From: Sphingomonas qomolangmaensis
Lineage (GTDB): Bacteria > Pseudomonadota > Alphaproteobacteria > Sphingomonadales > Sphingomonadaceae
Assembly (NCBI RefSeq): GCF_024496245.1
Contig: NZ_CP101740.1
Span: forward strand, 3,365,146 to 3,429,145
Length of the DNA: 64,000 nucleotides
Direction: 5' to 3'
Positions 18,388-28,966 of this stretch are shown one piece after another (positions within the stretch are counted from its first letter, which is position 1; every line of letters begins with the position of its first letter). Both the position numbers and the translations under genes were made by a program. The notes beneath the pieces were generated by a model. The model saw only the letters and a list, made by a program, of their open reading frames with translations, did no database searches and was not told the origin of the DNA.

Positions 18388-18414
18388 TTAGCACTCACTC
18401 AAGGCGAGTGCTAA
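18388..18414. promoter_or_regulatory. CIRCE operator (HrcA binding site)
   Basis: Perfect inverted repeat TTAGCACTC - 9 bases - GAGTGCTAA, identical to the CIRCE consensus. It lies 38 bases upstream of groES, just downstream of a promoter-like -10, so HrcA bound here would block groESL transcription at normal temperature. The hrcA gene itself is not in the window. Confidence 0.97.
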
Positions 18415-18420
18415 CGAACC

Positions 18421-18451
18421 TCCATATGCGGCGGTGGAGGGGATTCGTCAA
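18421..18451 (-). promoter_or_regulatory. Predicted vegetative promoter of groESL
   Basis: On the minus strand TTGACG (18451-18446) is followed after 19 bases by TATGGA (18426-18421); a one-base shift gives 18-base spacing with ATATGG. The -10 lies seven bases upstream of the CIRCE operator, so initiation would occur inside or next to it. The position relative to the operator is the main support. Confidence 0.6.
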
Positions 18452-18585
18452 CCGCGGCGGCACCCGATTTTGCCGCTTTCGCCCGCAAATGCGTATTGGT
18501 GGCGTAATACAGGCGTTTACCTGTCTGTACCCATGCTCTAGCGCATGACAGGAACGACGAACCGTTCGACCCGGAGGATTTTGAC

Positions 18586-20472
18586 GTGAAGCTGGTACGC
18601 GGCGCCTGGAAATTGCTCGTGGGCATCAAGGACGGGCTGGTCCTGCTCGCGATGCTGCTGTTCTTCGGCCTGATCTTCGCGGCCTTGTCGGCGCGGCCCA
18701 ACGCCGCGGCGATCACCAATGGCGCGCTGCTGGTCGATCTGAGCGGCACGATCGTCGAACAGCCCGAAGAAGGCGATCCGTTCGCGACGCTGGCGGGCGG
18801 CGACGTCGCCAAGCAGCATCGGCTGCGCGACGTGATCCGCGCGCTCGACACCGCGCAGAGCGATACGCGGGTGAAGGCGGTCGTGCTCGACATGGACAGC
18901 TTCATGGGGGGCTATCCCGCCGCGGTGTCGCAACTCGCCGAAGCGGTCGGGCGCGTACGCCAAAGCGGCAAGCCAGTGCTGGCGTTCGCCACCGCCTATT
19001 CGGACGACAGCTATCTGGTCGCGGCCAATGCCAGTGAAATCTGGATGGACCCGTTCGGCGGCACATTGTTCAGCGGTCCGGGCGGTTCGCAGCTTTATTA
19101 TAAGGGGTTGATCGACCGGCTGGGGATCAACGCACATATCTATCGCGTCGGCACCTACAAGGCAGCGGTCGAGCCCTATACCCGCGCCGACCAGTCGCCC
19201 GAAGCGCGCGCCGCCAACCAGGCGCTGTACGGCGCGATCTTCAGCCAGTGGCAGGAGGCGGTGCAGAAGGCGCGGCCCAAGGCGCGGGTCGCCGAATTCG
19301 TCGCACGGCCCGATACGCTGGTGACCGCCGCCAACGGCGACATCGCGCGCGCCAACCTGACCGCGGGGCTGGTCGACAAGCTCGGCGACCGCACCAGCTT
19401 CGGCAAGCGGGTCGCCGAACTGGCGGGCGCCGATGCCGGCAAGCCTGCGGGCAATTTCAAGACGATCAAGCTGGCGAGCTGGCTGGCGGCGAACCCGTTG
19501 CCGACCAGCGGCGACGCGATCGGCGTGATCACGGTCGCTGGGACGATCATCGACGGCAAGGCCGGGCCGGGAACCGCGGCCGGTGACACGATTTCGAACC
19601 TGCTGCTGAAGGGGCTGGCCGAAAAGAAGCTCAAGGCGCTGGTCGTCCGCGTCGATTCGCCCGGCGGATCGGTGCTGGCGTCGGAAAAGATCCGCCAGGC
19701 GATCCTGCAGGCCAAAGCGCGGGGTCTCCCGGTGGTGGTGTCGATGGGCGGGCTCGCCGCGTCGGGCGGCTATTGGGTATCGACCCCCGGCGACGTGATC
19801 TTCGCCGAACCTAACACGATCACCGGATCGATCGGCATCTTCGGGGTCATCCCGACCTTCGAGAACGCGATCACCAAGATCGGCGTGACCGCCGACGGGA
19901 TCGCAACGACGCCGCTGTCGGGGCAGCCCGACCTTTTCCGCGGCACCAACGCCGCGGTCGACACGATCCTGCAATCGTCGATCGAGAATGGCTATCGGCG
20001 GTTCCTGACCCTGGTGTCGCAGTCGCGCAAGCTGCCGGTCGCGCGGGTGAACCAGATCGCACAGGGACGCGTCTGGGACGGCGGCACCGCGCGCCAGCTG
20101 GGGCTGGTCGATCGTTTCGGCAGCCTGCCCGATGCGATCGCCGAGGCGGCGCGGCTGGCCAAGCTCGATCCGGTAAAGGTGCGGCCGGTCTATCTCGAAA
20201 AGGAGCCGGGCTTCGCGGCGCAGCTGGCGGCGATGTTCGCGCAGTCGGGCGACGAGGAAGCCGGCGAGGGCGAGGTCGCACGCGACATCTTCGCGCGGAT
20301 GGCGGCTGAGCGGCGCGGGGTGTTCGCGCAGGCGATCGGCGACATGCGGATGCTCGCCAAGGGGCCGGCGATGCAGGCGCGCTGCATCGAATGCGCCGGT
20401 ATGGGGCCGGGGGTCGCTTCGCGCGAAGATGCGCGGATCGCGGCCTTCCTCATCGAGCGCACGCTGCCATGA
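18586..20472 (+). CDS. sppA: Signal peptide peptidase SppA, 67K type
   Basis: 628 residues from a GTG with GGAGG eight bases upstream. One membrane helix (about residues 18-38) anchors the protein with its two S49 domains in the periplasm. The catalytic lysine is K192 in RVGTYKAAVEPYTR (N-terminal half) and the catalytic serine S393 in GGLAASGGYWVS (C-terminal half), the split Ser-Lys dyad of the long SppA form. It degrades signal peptides left after export. The stop is 13 bases before the GNAT gene, suggesting cotranscription. Confidence 0.96.
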   Translation: MKLVRGAWKLLVGIKDGLVLLAMLLFFGLIFAALSARPNAAAITNGALLVDLSGTIVEQPEEGDPFATLAGGDVAKQHRLRDVIRALDTAQSDTRVKAVVLDMDSFMGGYPAAVSQLAEAVGRVRQSGKPVLAFATAYSDDSYLVAANASEIWMDPFGGTLFSGPGGSQLYYKGLIDRLGINAHIYRVGTYKAAVEPYTRADQSPEARAANQALYGAIFSQWQEAVQKARPKARVAEFVARPDTLVTAANGDIARANLTAGLVDKLGDRTSFGKRVAELAGADAGKPAGNFKTIKLASWLAANPLPTSGDAIGVITVAGTIIDGKAGPGTAAGDTISNLLLKGLAEKKLKALVVRVDSPGGSVLASEKIRQAILQAKARGLPVVVSMGGLAASGGYWVSTPGDVIFAEPNTITGSIGIFGVIPTFENAITKIGVTADGIATTPLSGQPDLFRGTNAAVDTILQSSIENGYRRFLTLVSQSRKLPVARVNQIAQGRVWDGGTARQLGLVDRFGSLPDAIAEAARLAKLDPVKVRPVYLEKEPGFAAQLAAMFAQSGDEEAGEGEVARDIFARMAAERRGVFAQAIGDMRMLAKGPAMQARCIECAGMGPGVASREDARIAAFLIERTLP

Positions 20473-20485
20473 AGGGGATGAAGCC

Positions 20486-21049
20486 ATGATCGCGATCCGT
20501 GCAGCCGAAGCCAGCGATGCCGCGGCGATCGCCGCGATCTACGCACCCTTCGTGATCGGCGGCACCGTGTCGTTCGAGACCGAGGCACCCGATACCCGCG
20601 CGATGCGCGCGCGGATCGCCGCGAGCGACGGCTATTATCCCTGGCTGGTGGCGACCAATGGCGGCGAAGGCGGCGGCGGGGTGCTGGGCTATGCCTATGC
20701 CGGGCGCTGGCGCGATCGGCCGGCGTATCGCTATGTCGTCGAAACCTCGATCTACATGGCGGGCGAGGCGCAGCAGCGCGGCACCGGGCGGCTGTTGTAC
20801 GAGGCGCTGATCGACACATTGCGCGCGCAGGGCTTCACCCAGGCGATCGGCGTGCTGGCGCTGCCCAACGACGCATCGATCACGCTGCACGAGCAGATGG
20901 GGTTCCGCCGCGCGGGGGTGTACCGCGAAGTCGGATACAAGTTCGGGCGCTGGATCGACGTCGGCTATTGGCAGTGCCAGCTCAACGACAGCGCGATGCC
21001 ACCGGTCGAGCCGCGCGCGTTCAAGGATGTGGGCGTCGTGCGCGCCTGA
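20486..21049 (+). CDS. GNAT N-acetyltransferase (phosphinothricin-acetyltransferase-like)
   Basis: 187 residues from MIAIRAAEASDAAAIAAIYA. The acetyl-CoA pyrophosphate-binding motif is GEAQQRGTGRLLYEALI (about 104-120), followed by VLALPNDASITLHEQMGF and the RxxGVYREVGYKFGRWIDVGYWQ tail typical of the Pat/Bar/MddA subgroup. These enzymes acetylate small amines such as methionine sulfone analogues, but the actual substrate here is unknown. Thirteen bases downstream of sppA in the same direction. An 11-residue Gly-rich loop (GGEGGGGVLGYA) is slightly longer than usual. Confidence 0.88.
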   Translation: MIAIRAAEASDAAAIAAIYAPFVIGGTVSFETEAPDTRAMRARIAASDGYYPWLVATNGGEGGGGVLGYAYAGRWRDRPAYRYVVETSIYMAGEAQQRGTGRLLYEALIDTLRAQGFTQAIGVLALPNDASITLHEQMGFRRAGVYREVGYKFGRWIDVGYWQCQLNDSAMPPVEPRAFKDVGVVRA

Positions 21050-21080
21050 CGTTCCCGCTCGCCACTGGGGAGACGGCTTT

Positions 21081-21707
21081 TCAGCGTTTGCCGCGATACG
21101 AGGGCAGCGCCAGGCGGAAATAGATTGCGGCTGCCCGGAGCGCGAAGCCCGCGGTAACCGCAACCCCCGATGCGACGATACTGGGGGCACCGAGCGCGAC
21201 GATCCCGACATACAGCCCCGCGGCCAGCGCGGCGGCGGTGACATACAACTCGGGTCGCATCAGGATCGACGGTTCGCCCGCCAGCACGTCGCGGATGATG
21301 CCGCCTACGCACGCAGTGATCACCCCCATCAGGATCGCCGGGACCGGCGGCACGCCAAGCCGGAACGCCTTGGCCGCGCCGAACACCGCATAGGCGGCGA
21401 GTCCCACCGCATCGAGCCAGTCGAGCGTGTTGCCGCGCCACCAGCGCTCGGGCGTCATCCACACCAGCAACGCCGCGCCGAGGCAGATCGTCGCGAGCAG
21501 CGGATCATGCACCCAGAATACCGGCGCGCCGATCAACAGATCGCGCACCGTTCCGCCGCCGACCCCGGTGATGAGCGCGAAGAACGCCGCGGTTACGAAG
21601 GTCTGCTGCGCACGCGCCGCGGCGATCGCGCCCGATGCCGCGAAAGTGGCGATCGCGAACCAGTCGAGCAGCGGGAGGAGCGGAGCAATGGGAAGGGCGG
21701 GGGGCAT
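21081..21707 (-). CDS. Trimeric intracellular cation channel (TRIC/UPF0126) family protein
   Basis: 208 residues with about seven hydrophobic helices. The two internal repeats are visible: GVGGGTVRDLLIG near residue 47 and CVGGIIRDVLAGE near residue 132, the glycine-kink motifs of the family with a conserved Arg-Asp. Prokaryotic TRIC proteins are trimeric K+/Na+-permeable channels of the inner membrane. It converges with the GNAT gene 31 bases away and stands alone. Confidence 0.9.
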   Translation of the reverse strand: MPPALPIAPLLPLLDWFAIATFAASGAIAAARAQQTFVTAAFFALITGVGGGTVRDLLIGAPVFWVHDPLLATICLGAALLVWMTPERWWRGNTLDWLDAVGLAAYAVFGAAKAFRLGVPPVPAILMGVITACVGGIIRDVLAGEPSILMRPELYVTAAALAAGLYVGIVALGAPSIVASGVAVTAGFALRAAAIYFRLALPSYRGKR

Positions 21708-21814
21708 GGGGCGGGCGTAGCGGGTCGCGTGAGTAGGGGCTAGAGGCGTGGCGCGTGCTTGCTCTCGCTGCGCGAATCGCGGAGGATCGGTCGTACGATA
21801 CGCTGGAGCAAGCG

Positions 21815-22261
21815 ATGCCCAAACTCACCCTCGATGCCTTTCCGCTCACCAGCGCGACTGGCTACCCGCCCGAATATGCCGGCCCGGTGCGTGACCGGTG
21901 GTATCGGCGGCTAGGCCCTGCCAGCGGACTATCGCAATTCGGGGTCAGCCATGTGACCCTGAAGCCCGGCGCGTGCTCGTCACAGCGGCATTGGCACGAG
22001 GGCGAGGACGAATTTCTGGTGATCCTGAGCGGCGAAGCGATCCTGATTGACGATGCCGGCGAGCAGGTGATGCGCCCGGGCGATTGCGCTTCGTTCCCGG
22101 CGGGGGAGGCGAACGGCCATATGCTGCAGAACCGCGCGCCATTCGATTGCGTGTTCGTTGCGGTTGGCGGGCCGGGCGACACCGATTGCCATTATCCCGA
22201 CATCGATATGCATCTGGCGGCCGGGCAGGGGTTTCGGCACAAAGACGGATCATCATTTTAG
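21815..22261 (+). CDS. Cupin domain protein
   Basis: 148 residues from MPKLTLDAFPLTSATGYP, with GGAG upstream. The cupin metal motif is seen as QRHWHEGEDEFLVILSGEA (His, His, Glu; about 54-72) and the second motif as PGDCASFPAGEANGHMLQN (His near residue 101). This is the single-domain barrel arrangement. Related proteins bind a metal and act as isomerases, dioxygenases or sugar-binding proteins; no specific reaction can be assigned. Downstream, 55 bases on, is fosA in the same direction. Confidence 0.85.
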   Translation: MPKLTLDAFPLTSATGYPPEYAGPVRDRWYRRLGPASGLSQFGVSHVTLKPGACSSQRHWHEGEDEFLVILSGEAILIDDAGEQVMRPGDCASFPAGEANGHMLQNRAPFDCVFVAVGGPGDTDCHYPDIDMHLAAGQGFRHKDGSSF

Positions 22262-22316
22262 GTGCGTCCTCCAAATCGGTGCTTGAAACATCGGCAGGGC
22301 GTTCCGGAGGTGAGCG

Positions 22317-22748
22317 ATGCAGGCAGGTGTGACGGGACTGAACCACATCACGCTCGCGGTCTCCGACCTCGCGCGGTCGGTGGCATTTTATCGTGACGTT
22401 CTGGGCTTTTCGGTGCGGGCGATATGGGCTGATGGTGCCTATCTGGAAGCAGGGCGGCTGTGGCTTTGCCTGTCTCACGACCCGCAGACGCGGACATCGC
22501 CGCACCCGGATTACACCCACATTGCCTTCAGCGTGGCCGACGGGGATTACGCAGCGCTGCATGAGCGCCTTATCTCACAATGCCCGATCTGGAAGGTCGA
22601 TCGGAGCGAAGGCGCCTCAACCTATTTTCTGGATCCCGACGGGCATAAGCTCGAGGTGCATGTAGGAACGCTCGAAACAAGGCTGTCTTGCTATCGCAAG
22701 CATGCGGATGAGCGCGTACAGTTCTTTGACGTCAACGCGCCCTTCTGA
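22317..22748 (+). CDS. fosA: FosA-type fosfomycin thiol transferase
   Basis: 143 residues with GGAGG six bases before the ATG. Glyoxalase/VOC fold. Metal ligands of the FosA pattern are present: H10 (LNHITLAV), H68 (DYTHIAF) and E113 (HKLEVHVG). Also present are the substrate-binding residues of the family: K93, S97, S101, Y103 and R122 in WKVDRSEGASTYFLDPDGH and LETRLSCYR. FosA opens the fosfomycin epoxide with glutathione. The complete residue set suggests real activity. No mobile element is adjacent, so this looks like an intrinsic chromosomal gene. Confidence 0.9.
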   Translation: MQAGVTGLNHITLAVSDLARSVAFYRDVLGFSVRAIWADGAYLEAGRLWLCLSHDPQTRTSPHPDYTHIAFSVADGDYAALHERLISQCPIWKVDRSEGASTYFLDPDGHKLEVHVGTLETRLSCYRKHADERVQFFDVNAPF

Positions 22749-22824
22749 CGCAGTAAAGCCAAACCCCTGCGTTGCGGACGTTTCCGCCGAGCGTACGAAC
22801 GACCGCCTTCGAGTTTCAGGCAGT

Positions 22825-22857
22825 AGGGCCGGCGACGCCAACAGCGCCGCCGGCCCT
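22825..22857. terminator. Strong dyad between convergent fosA and lpdA
   Basis: AGGGCCGGCG...CGCCGGCCCT, a stem of 10 pairs extended by CGC/GCG after one mismatch, loop CAACA. It sits between the stops of two convergent genes, 5 bases from the lpdA stop. There is no U-tract on either side, so terminator function is inferred from position. Confidence 0.5.
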
Positions 22858-22861
22858 GCGA

Positions 22862-24262
<1,401 letters not shown>

Positions 24263-24280
24263 TGCCAAGCCTTTTTGTCG

Positions 24281-24306
24281 TGCTCCGGCGCAGGCCGGAG
24301 CGTTGG
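24281..24306 (+). repeat. Hairpin repeat flanking the GIY-YIG remnant, left copy
   Basis: GTGCTCCGGCGCAGGCCGGAGCGTTGG core, a stem of 8 pairs (GCTCCGGC/GCCGGAGC, 24282-24301) with loop GCAG. The same sequence with one loop change occurs inverted at 24609-24634. Together they bracket the GIY-YIG remnant. Confidence 0.85.
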
Positions 24307-24308
24307 CG

Positions 24309-24597
24309 TTATGCGATGTCGTCGAAAAGGTCGCGCCAGTCGGCATTCTTCTCTTCGATCAACCGCAGCTTCCACGCGCGTTTCCACTTTTTCATGCGAT
24401 ATTCGTGGGCACGCGCGTTCTGGAGGTCATCGTGATATTCGTACCAGACCAGCAGTATGCAATCCTTGTCGTCCGAATGTCCGACAATAAGTCGATTACG
24501 ATGCTGGAACGCGCGCTGGACCAGATTGCTGGCGACCCCCAGACTAGGTCTGCCCGCGCCGATGATTGGCCATGAGGTACACATAGCCAGGCTTCAT
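24309..24597 (-). pseudogene. Frameshifted GIY-YIG nuclease (UPF0213-like) remnant
   Basis: Reading from ATG at 24597 gives MKPGYVYLMANHRRGQT, the start of a one-domain GIY-YIG nuclease (the YVYLMA part stands for GIY). An in-frame TAG follows where the YIG motif should be. One base shift later the homology resumes: LGVASNLVQRAFQHRN, then LLVWYEYHDDL, AHEYRMKKWKRAWKLRLI and NADWRDLFDDI to a stop at 24309. The G-run (GGGGG) at the break is a likely slip site. So the YIG half of the active site is lost and the protein cannot be made whole. It is flanked by inverted hairpin repeats. Confidence 0.8.
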
Positions 24598-24608
24598 GCG
24601 CGATTACC

Positions 24609-24634
24609 CAACGCTCCGGCCTTCGCCGGAGCAC
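24609..24634 (-). repeat. Hairpin repeat flanking the GIY-YIG remnant, right copy, inverted
   Basis: Stem GCTCCGGC/GCCGGAGC at 24613-24632 with loop CTTC. Its reverse complement matches the left copy over about 25 bases (GTGCTCCGGCG-AGGCCGGAGCGTTGG), differing only in the loop. It ends 34 bases after the odhB stop in genome order. Confidence 0.85.
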
Positions 24635-24667
24635 TGCGAGCGATCGCGCCACTCAACCATTATCGCC

Positions 24668-25924
24668 TCACAGGTCGATCAGGATGCGCGTCGGGTCTTC
24701 GATCGCGTTCTTGAGCGCGACGAGGAAGGTCACCGCTTCGCGGCCGTCGATCAGGCGGTGATCGTAGCTGAGCGCAAGATACATCATCGGACGCACCACC
24801 ACCTGGCCGTCGCGGACGACGGGGCGATCCTCGATGCGGTGGAGGCCGAGCACCGCCGACTGCGGCGGGTTGATGATCGGGGTCGACATCAGCGAACCGA
24901 ACACCCCGCCGTTCGAGATGGTGAAGGTACCGCCCTTCATCTCGTCCATCTTGAGCGTGCCGTCCTTGGCGCGCTTGCCGAAATCGCCGATCGTCTTTTC
25001 GACCTGCGCGACGCTCATCTTGTCGGCGTCGCGGATGACGGGAACGACGAGGCCCTGCGGTGCCGAGACCGCGACCGAGATGTCGGCATAATCGTGATAG
25101 ACGATCTCGTCGCCGTCGATCTGGCCGTTGACGCTGGGCACGTCCTTGAGCGCCATGCAGGCGGCCTTCACGAAGAAGCCCATGAAGCCGAGCTTCACGC
25201 CATGCTTCTTCTCGAACAGCTCCTTATACTTCGTGCGCGCTTCGATGACCGCGGTCATGTCGACATCGTTGAAGGTGGTGAGCAGCGCGGCGGTGTCCTG
25301 CGCTTCCTTCAACCGCTTGGCGATCGTCTGGCGCAGGCGGGTCATCCGGACGCGCTCCTGTGAACGCTCGCCACCGGCGGTGGCGGGGGCGGCAACAGGC
25401 GCGGGGGCTGCGGCGGGGGCCGGGGCAGGCGCTGCGGCCTTGCCCGATGCGGCGGCGGTAACGTCCTCGCGGGTGATGCGACCGTCCTTGCCCGAACCCT
25501 TCACCGTCGCAGGGTCGACACCATGTTCGAGGATCGCGCGGCGAACCGACGGTGACAGCGCGGCGGCGTCGAGCCGGGCGGGTGCTTCGGCCGGCGCAGC
25601 AGGCGCAGGCGCGGCTTCCGGCTGGGGAGCCGCAGCCGGTGCGGGTGCGGCGGGTGCGGCAGCCTTTGGTGCCGCAGCGGCGCCGTCGCCGGCATCGATC
25701 GAGCCGATCACCGCGCCGACGTTCACCGTGTCGCCGGCATTGACGCTGTGCGCGCCCATCACCCCGGCGGCGGGTGCGTTCACCTCGACCGAGACCTTGT
25801 CGGTTTCGAGGCTGGCGACGGGCTCATCGGCGGCGACGGCGTCGCCGGGCTGCTTGAGCCATTCGCCCAGGGTCGCTTCGGTGATCGATTCACCCAAGGT
25901 CGGCACGAGGATTTCGGTAGCCAT
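24668..25924 (-). CDS. odhB: 2-oxoglutarate dehydrogenase E2, dihydrolipoamide succinyltransferase
   Basis: 418 residues, with AGGAAG before the ATG. One lipoyl domain (residues 1-75) with the lipoylated lysine in [14 protein letters not shown]. An Ala/Pro-rich flexible linker follows to about 115. The E1/E3-binding domain is [15 protein letters not shown]...[14 protein letters not shown] second Ala/Pro linker precedes the catalytic domain, which ends with [15 protein letters not shown] (active-site His and Asp). It transfers succinyl groups to CoA in the TCA cycle. It follows odhA by 53 bases. Confidence 0.97.
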   Translation of the reverse strand: MATEILVPTLGESITEATLGEWLKQPGDAVAADEPVASLETDKVSVEVNAPAAGVMGAHSVNAGDTVNVGAVIGSIDAGDGAAAAPKAAAPAAPAPAAAPQPEAAPAPAAPAEAPARLDAAALSPSVRRAILEHGVDPATVKGSGKDGRITREDVTAAASGKAAAPAPAPAAAPAPVAAPATAGGERSQERVRMTRLRQTIAKRLKEAQDTAALLTTFNDVDMTAVIEARTKYKELFEKKHGVKLGFMGFFVKAACMALKDVPSVNGQIDGDEIVYHDYADISVAVSAPQGLVVPVIRDADKMSVAQVEKTIGDFGKRAKDGTLKMDEMKGGTFTISNGGVFGSLMSTPIINPPQSAVLGLHRIEDRPVVRDGQVVVRPMMYLALSYDHRLIDGREAVTFLVALKNAIEDPTRILIDL

Positions 25925-25977
25925 CAGTCTTCCTTTCGCGACCCCGCAACCGCGGGGCGTGAGAATAGTCAAATCGT

Positions 25978-28950
25978 TCAGCCGGCAGCCTTGCCGGCGG
26001 TGCGTTCGTCTTCGGTCTTGCGCGCGCGGCGGATTTCCTCGCGCACGCTATGGCCAAGCGCATCGGCGACCAACGCGCCTTGCTCGGCCTGGTGCCGCTT
26101 CATCAGCCCGGTGGCGGGCGATGCCGCCGCGGTGCGACCGGCATAGCGCGGACGCGAAGGCGCGCCGGCGACTTCGCCCAGGCATTCCTCGATGAACGGC
26201 TCGACGAAGAACCATGCGCCCATGTTCTTGGGCTCTTCCTGTGCCCAGACGACCTCTTCGAGATTGGTCATGCGCTCGAGGCGCTTGACCAGCGGCTCGC
26301 CAGGGAAGGGGTAGAGCTGTTCGAGGCGGACGATCGCGGTGTTCTTGTCGCCGGCGGCGTCGCGCGCCTCGATCAGGTCATACGCGACCTTGCCGGTGCA
26401 GAGGACCAGCCGCTTCACATCGGCGTCTGCCGGCGGGGTGGGGTCCGACAGGATGCGCATGAAGTGGCTCGCACCCTGGAAGTCCGACGCCTTCGACACT
26501 GCCATCTTATGCCGCAGCAGCGACTTGGGGGTCATCACTACCAGTGGCTTGCGGAAATTGCGGTGCATCTGGCGGCGCAGCAGGTGGAAATAGTTCGCCG
26601 GCGTCGTGCAATTGGCGACCTGCATATTGTCCTGTGCGCACATTTGCAGGAAGCGCTCGGGACGTGCCGACGAATGCTCGGGGCCCTGGCCCTCATAGCC
26701 GTGCGGCAGCAGCAGGACGAGGCCGTTGGCGCGCAGCCACTTGGCTTCTCCGCTAGCGATGAACTGATCGATCATGATCTGCGCACCGTTCATGAAGTCG
26801 CCGAACTGCGCCTCCCACAACACCAAGGTCTTGGGGTCGGCGAGCGCGAAGCCATATTCGAAGCCGAGCACACCATATTCGCTGAGCGGCGAGTCGAGCA
26901 CCTCGAAGCGGCCATGCGGGATGTCCTTGAGCGGCACGTAGCGATGCTCGTCGGTCTGATCGACCCACACTGCATGCCGCTGGCTGAAGGTACCGCGCCC
27001 CGAATCCTGCCCCGACAGGCGGACGCCATAGCCCTCTGACAGCAACGATCCGAACGCGAGTGCCTCACCGGTCGCCCAGTCGAAATTCTCGCCCGACTTG
27101 AACATGCCGCGCTTGGCATCGAGCACGCGCGCCAGCGTCTTGTGGATCTCGAGCCCCTCCGGAACGTCGGTGAGCGTGCGGCCGAGCGAGTCGAACAGCT
27201 TGGTTTCGATGCCGGTCTCGATGTTGCGCCGCGAGCTTTCCTCTTCGGCGGGCATGTGCAGCCCCGACCAGCGACCAGCGAACCAATCGACCTTGTTGGG
27301 CTTGTAGCTCTTGGCAGCCTCGAACGATTCCTCGAGTTCGGCGGTGATCTCGGCGACCTTGGCGGGGACGAACTGGTCGTCGATCACGCCTTCGCTGACC
27401 AGGCGCTTTGCATAGACTTCGCTGACCGGCGGATGCTGCTTGATCTTGGCGTACATCAGCGGCTGGGTGAAGCTCGGTTCGTCGCCCTCGTTATGGCCAA
27501 AGCGGCGGTAGCACCACATGTCGATGACGATGTCGCGCTTGAACGCCTGACGGAATTCGATCGCCATCTTGCATGCGAAGGTGACCGCTTCGGGATCGTC
27601 GCCATTGACGTGGAACACCGGCGCCTGGACGCCCTTGGCGACGTCCGAGGGATAGGGCGACGAGCGCGCGAATTGCGGGCTGGTGGTGAAGCCGACCTGG
27701 TTGTTGATCACGAAGTGCAGGCAGCCGCCGGTATTGTAGCCGCGGATGCCGGAGAAGCCGAGGCATTCCCACACGATGCCCTGGCCAGCGAAGGCCGCGT
27801 CGCCATGGATGAGCACGGGCAGGACGCTTTCGTGTTTCTCGAGGTCCTGGCGGAAGGTCTGCTGCGCGCGCACCTTGCCGAGGACCACGGGGTTCACCGC
27901 CTCGAGATGCGAGGGATTGGCGACCAGCGACATATGGACGTTGACGCCGTCGAACGCGCGATCGGTCGACGTGCCCAGGTGATATTTCACGTCGCCCGAT
28001 CCGCCGACCTCGTCAGGATTGGCCGAGCCGCCCGAAAATTCGTGGAAGATCACCCGCGTCGGCTTGGCCATCACGTTGGCGAGCACGTTGAGGCGGCCGC
28101 GATGCGCCATGCCGTAGACGATCTCGCGCACGCCCATCGCGCCGCCGTACTTGATGATCGATTCGAGCGCGGGAATCATCGCTTCGCCACCGTCGAGGCC
28201 GAAGCGCTTGGTGCCGACATATTTGCGGCCCAGGAATTTCTCCCATTGCTCGGCCTGGACGACCTTGCTCAGGATCGCCTTCTTGCCCTCGGGGCTGAAC
28301 CCGATCGCCTTGTCGCGGCCTTCCATGCGCTCCTGGAGGAAGCGGCGCTCCTCGACATCGGCGATGTGCATATATTCGAGCCCGACATTGCCGCAGTAAT
28401 TCTTGCGCAGCGTGTCGACGATCTCGCGGATCGTGCCGGTCTGCATGCCGAGCGCGCCGCCCAGGAACACCGGACGGTCTATCTCGTCGTCGCTGAAGCC
28501 ATGATATTCGGTACGAAGATCGGCGGGCATCTCGTGCTTGGCGATGCCGAGCGGGTCGAGCTTGGCGGCGAGGTGGCCGCGCACGCGATAGGTTCGGATC
28601 AGCATCATCGCGCGGATCGAATCATTCGCAGCGCGCTGGATGTCGGCGGCCGAAGGGGCAGGCGCGGCAGCGGCCGGCTTGGGTGCGGGAGCGCCGCCCT
28701 TGGCGAGCTTGGGCTCGACCTGCATCTGCGTGGGATCGAGCGCTGCGGTGAGCGCGTCGGTGTCCTTGGGCGGCCAGTTGCTGCGCGCCCAGCTAGGGCC
28801 GGTCGCGGTCGACTCGAGTCCCTCGAAAAAGGCGCGCCAGCCGGGTTCGATCGAGCCGGCATCGGCTTGGTAGCGCGCGTACATCGCGTCGACGAACGCG
28901 GGGCTGACGCCGCCTGCGATCTCGCTGAAATCCTGACCTTCGTAACCCAT
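25978..28950 (-). CDS. odhA: 2-oxoglutarate dehydrogenase E1 component
   Basis: 990 residues from [20 protein letters not shown], with GAGGTG upstream. The N-terminal E2-anchoring segment (to about residue 45) precedes an Ala/Pro linker and the thiamine diphosphate domain, seen as [14 protein letters not shown] and NNQVGFTT, then the transketolase-like central and C-terminal domains. It decarboxylates 2-oxoglutarate and loads succinyl onto E2. A structured repeat of about 190 bases separates it from sucD upstream on the same strand, which could alter the ratio of sucD to odhA message. The order is sucD, odhA, odhB, lpdA. Confidence 0.98.
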   Translation of the reverse strand: MGYEGQDFSEIAGGVSPAFVDAMYARYQADAGSIEPGWRAFFEGLESTATGPSWARSNWPPKDTDALTAALDPTQMQVEPKLAKGGAPAPKPAAAAPAPSAADIQRAANDSIRAMMLIRTYRVRGHLAAKLDPLGIAKHEMPADLRTEYHGFSDDEIDRPVFLGGALGMQTGTIREIVDTLRKNYCGNVGLEYMHIADVEERRFLQERMEGRDKAIGFSPEGKKAILSKVVQAEQWEKFLGRKYVGTKRFGLDGGEAMIPALESIIKYGGAMGVREIVYGMAHRGRLNVLANVMAKPTRVIFHEFSGGSANPDEVGGSGDVKYHLGTSTDRAFDGVNVHMSLVANPSHLEAVNPVVLGKVRAQQTFRQDLEKHESVLPVLIHGDAAFAGQGIVWECLGFSGIRGYNTGGCLHFVINNQVGFTTSPQFARSSPYPSDVAKGVQAPVFHVNGDDPEAVTFACKMAIEFRQAFKRDIVIDMWCYRRFGHNEGDEPSFTQPLMYAKIKQHPPVSEVYAKRLVSEGVIDDQFVPAKVAEITAELEESFEAAKSYKPNKVDWFAGRWSGLHMPAEEESSRRNIETGIETKLFDSLGRTLTDVPEGLEIHKTLARVLDAKRGMFKSGENFDWATGEALAFGSLLSEGYGVRLSGQDSGRGTFSQRHAVWVDQTDEHRYVPLKDIPHGRFEVLDSPLSEYGVLGFEYGFALADPKTLVLWEAQFGDFMNGAQIMIDQFIASGEAKWLRANGLVLLLPHGYEGQGPEHSSARPERFLQMCAQDNMQVANCTTPANYFHLLRRQMHRNFRKPLVVMTPKSLLRHKMAVSKASDFQGASHFMRILSDPTPPADADVKRLVLCTGKVAYDLIEARDAAGDKNTAIVRLEQLYPFPGEPLVKRLERMTNLEEVVWAQEEPKNMGAWFFVEPFIEECLGEVAGAPSRPRYAGRTAAASPATGLMKRHQAEQGALVADALGHSVREEIRRARKTEDERTAGKAAG

Positions 28951-28966
28951 TTCAATCACCTCTTTC

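Noticed and set aside
18538..20487. Minus-strand 649-codon frame opposite sppA
   Set aside because: Shadow of sppA, rich in Arg and His with no domain.
24281..24634. Hairpins as simple terminators of odhB and lpdA
   Set aside because: The two are near-identical and inverted around a decayed gene and lack U-tracts, so an element boundary explains them better, though termination is not excluded.
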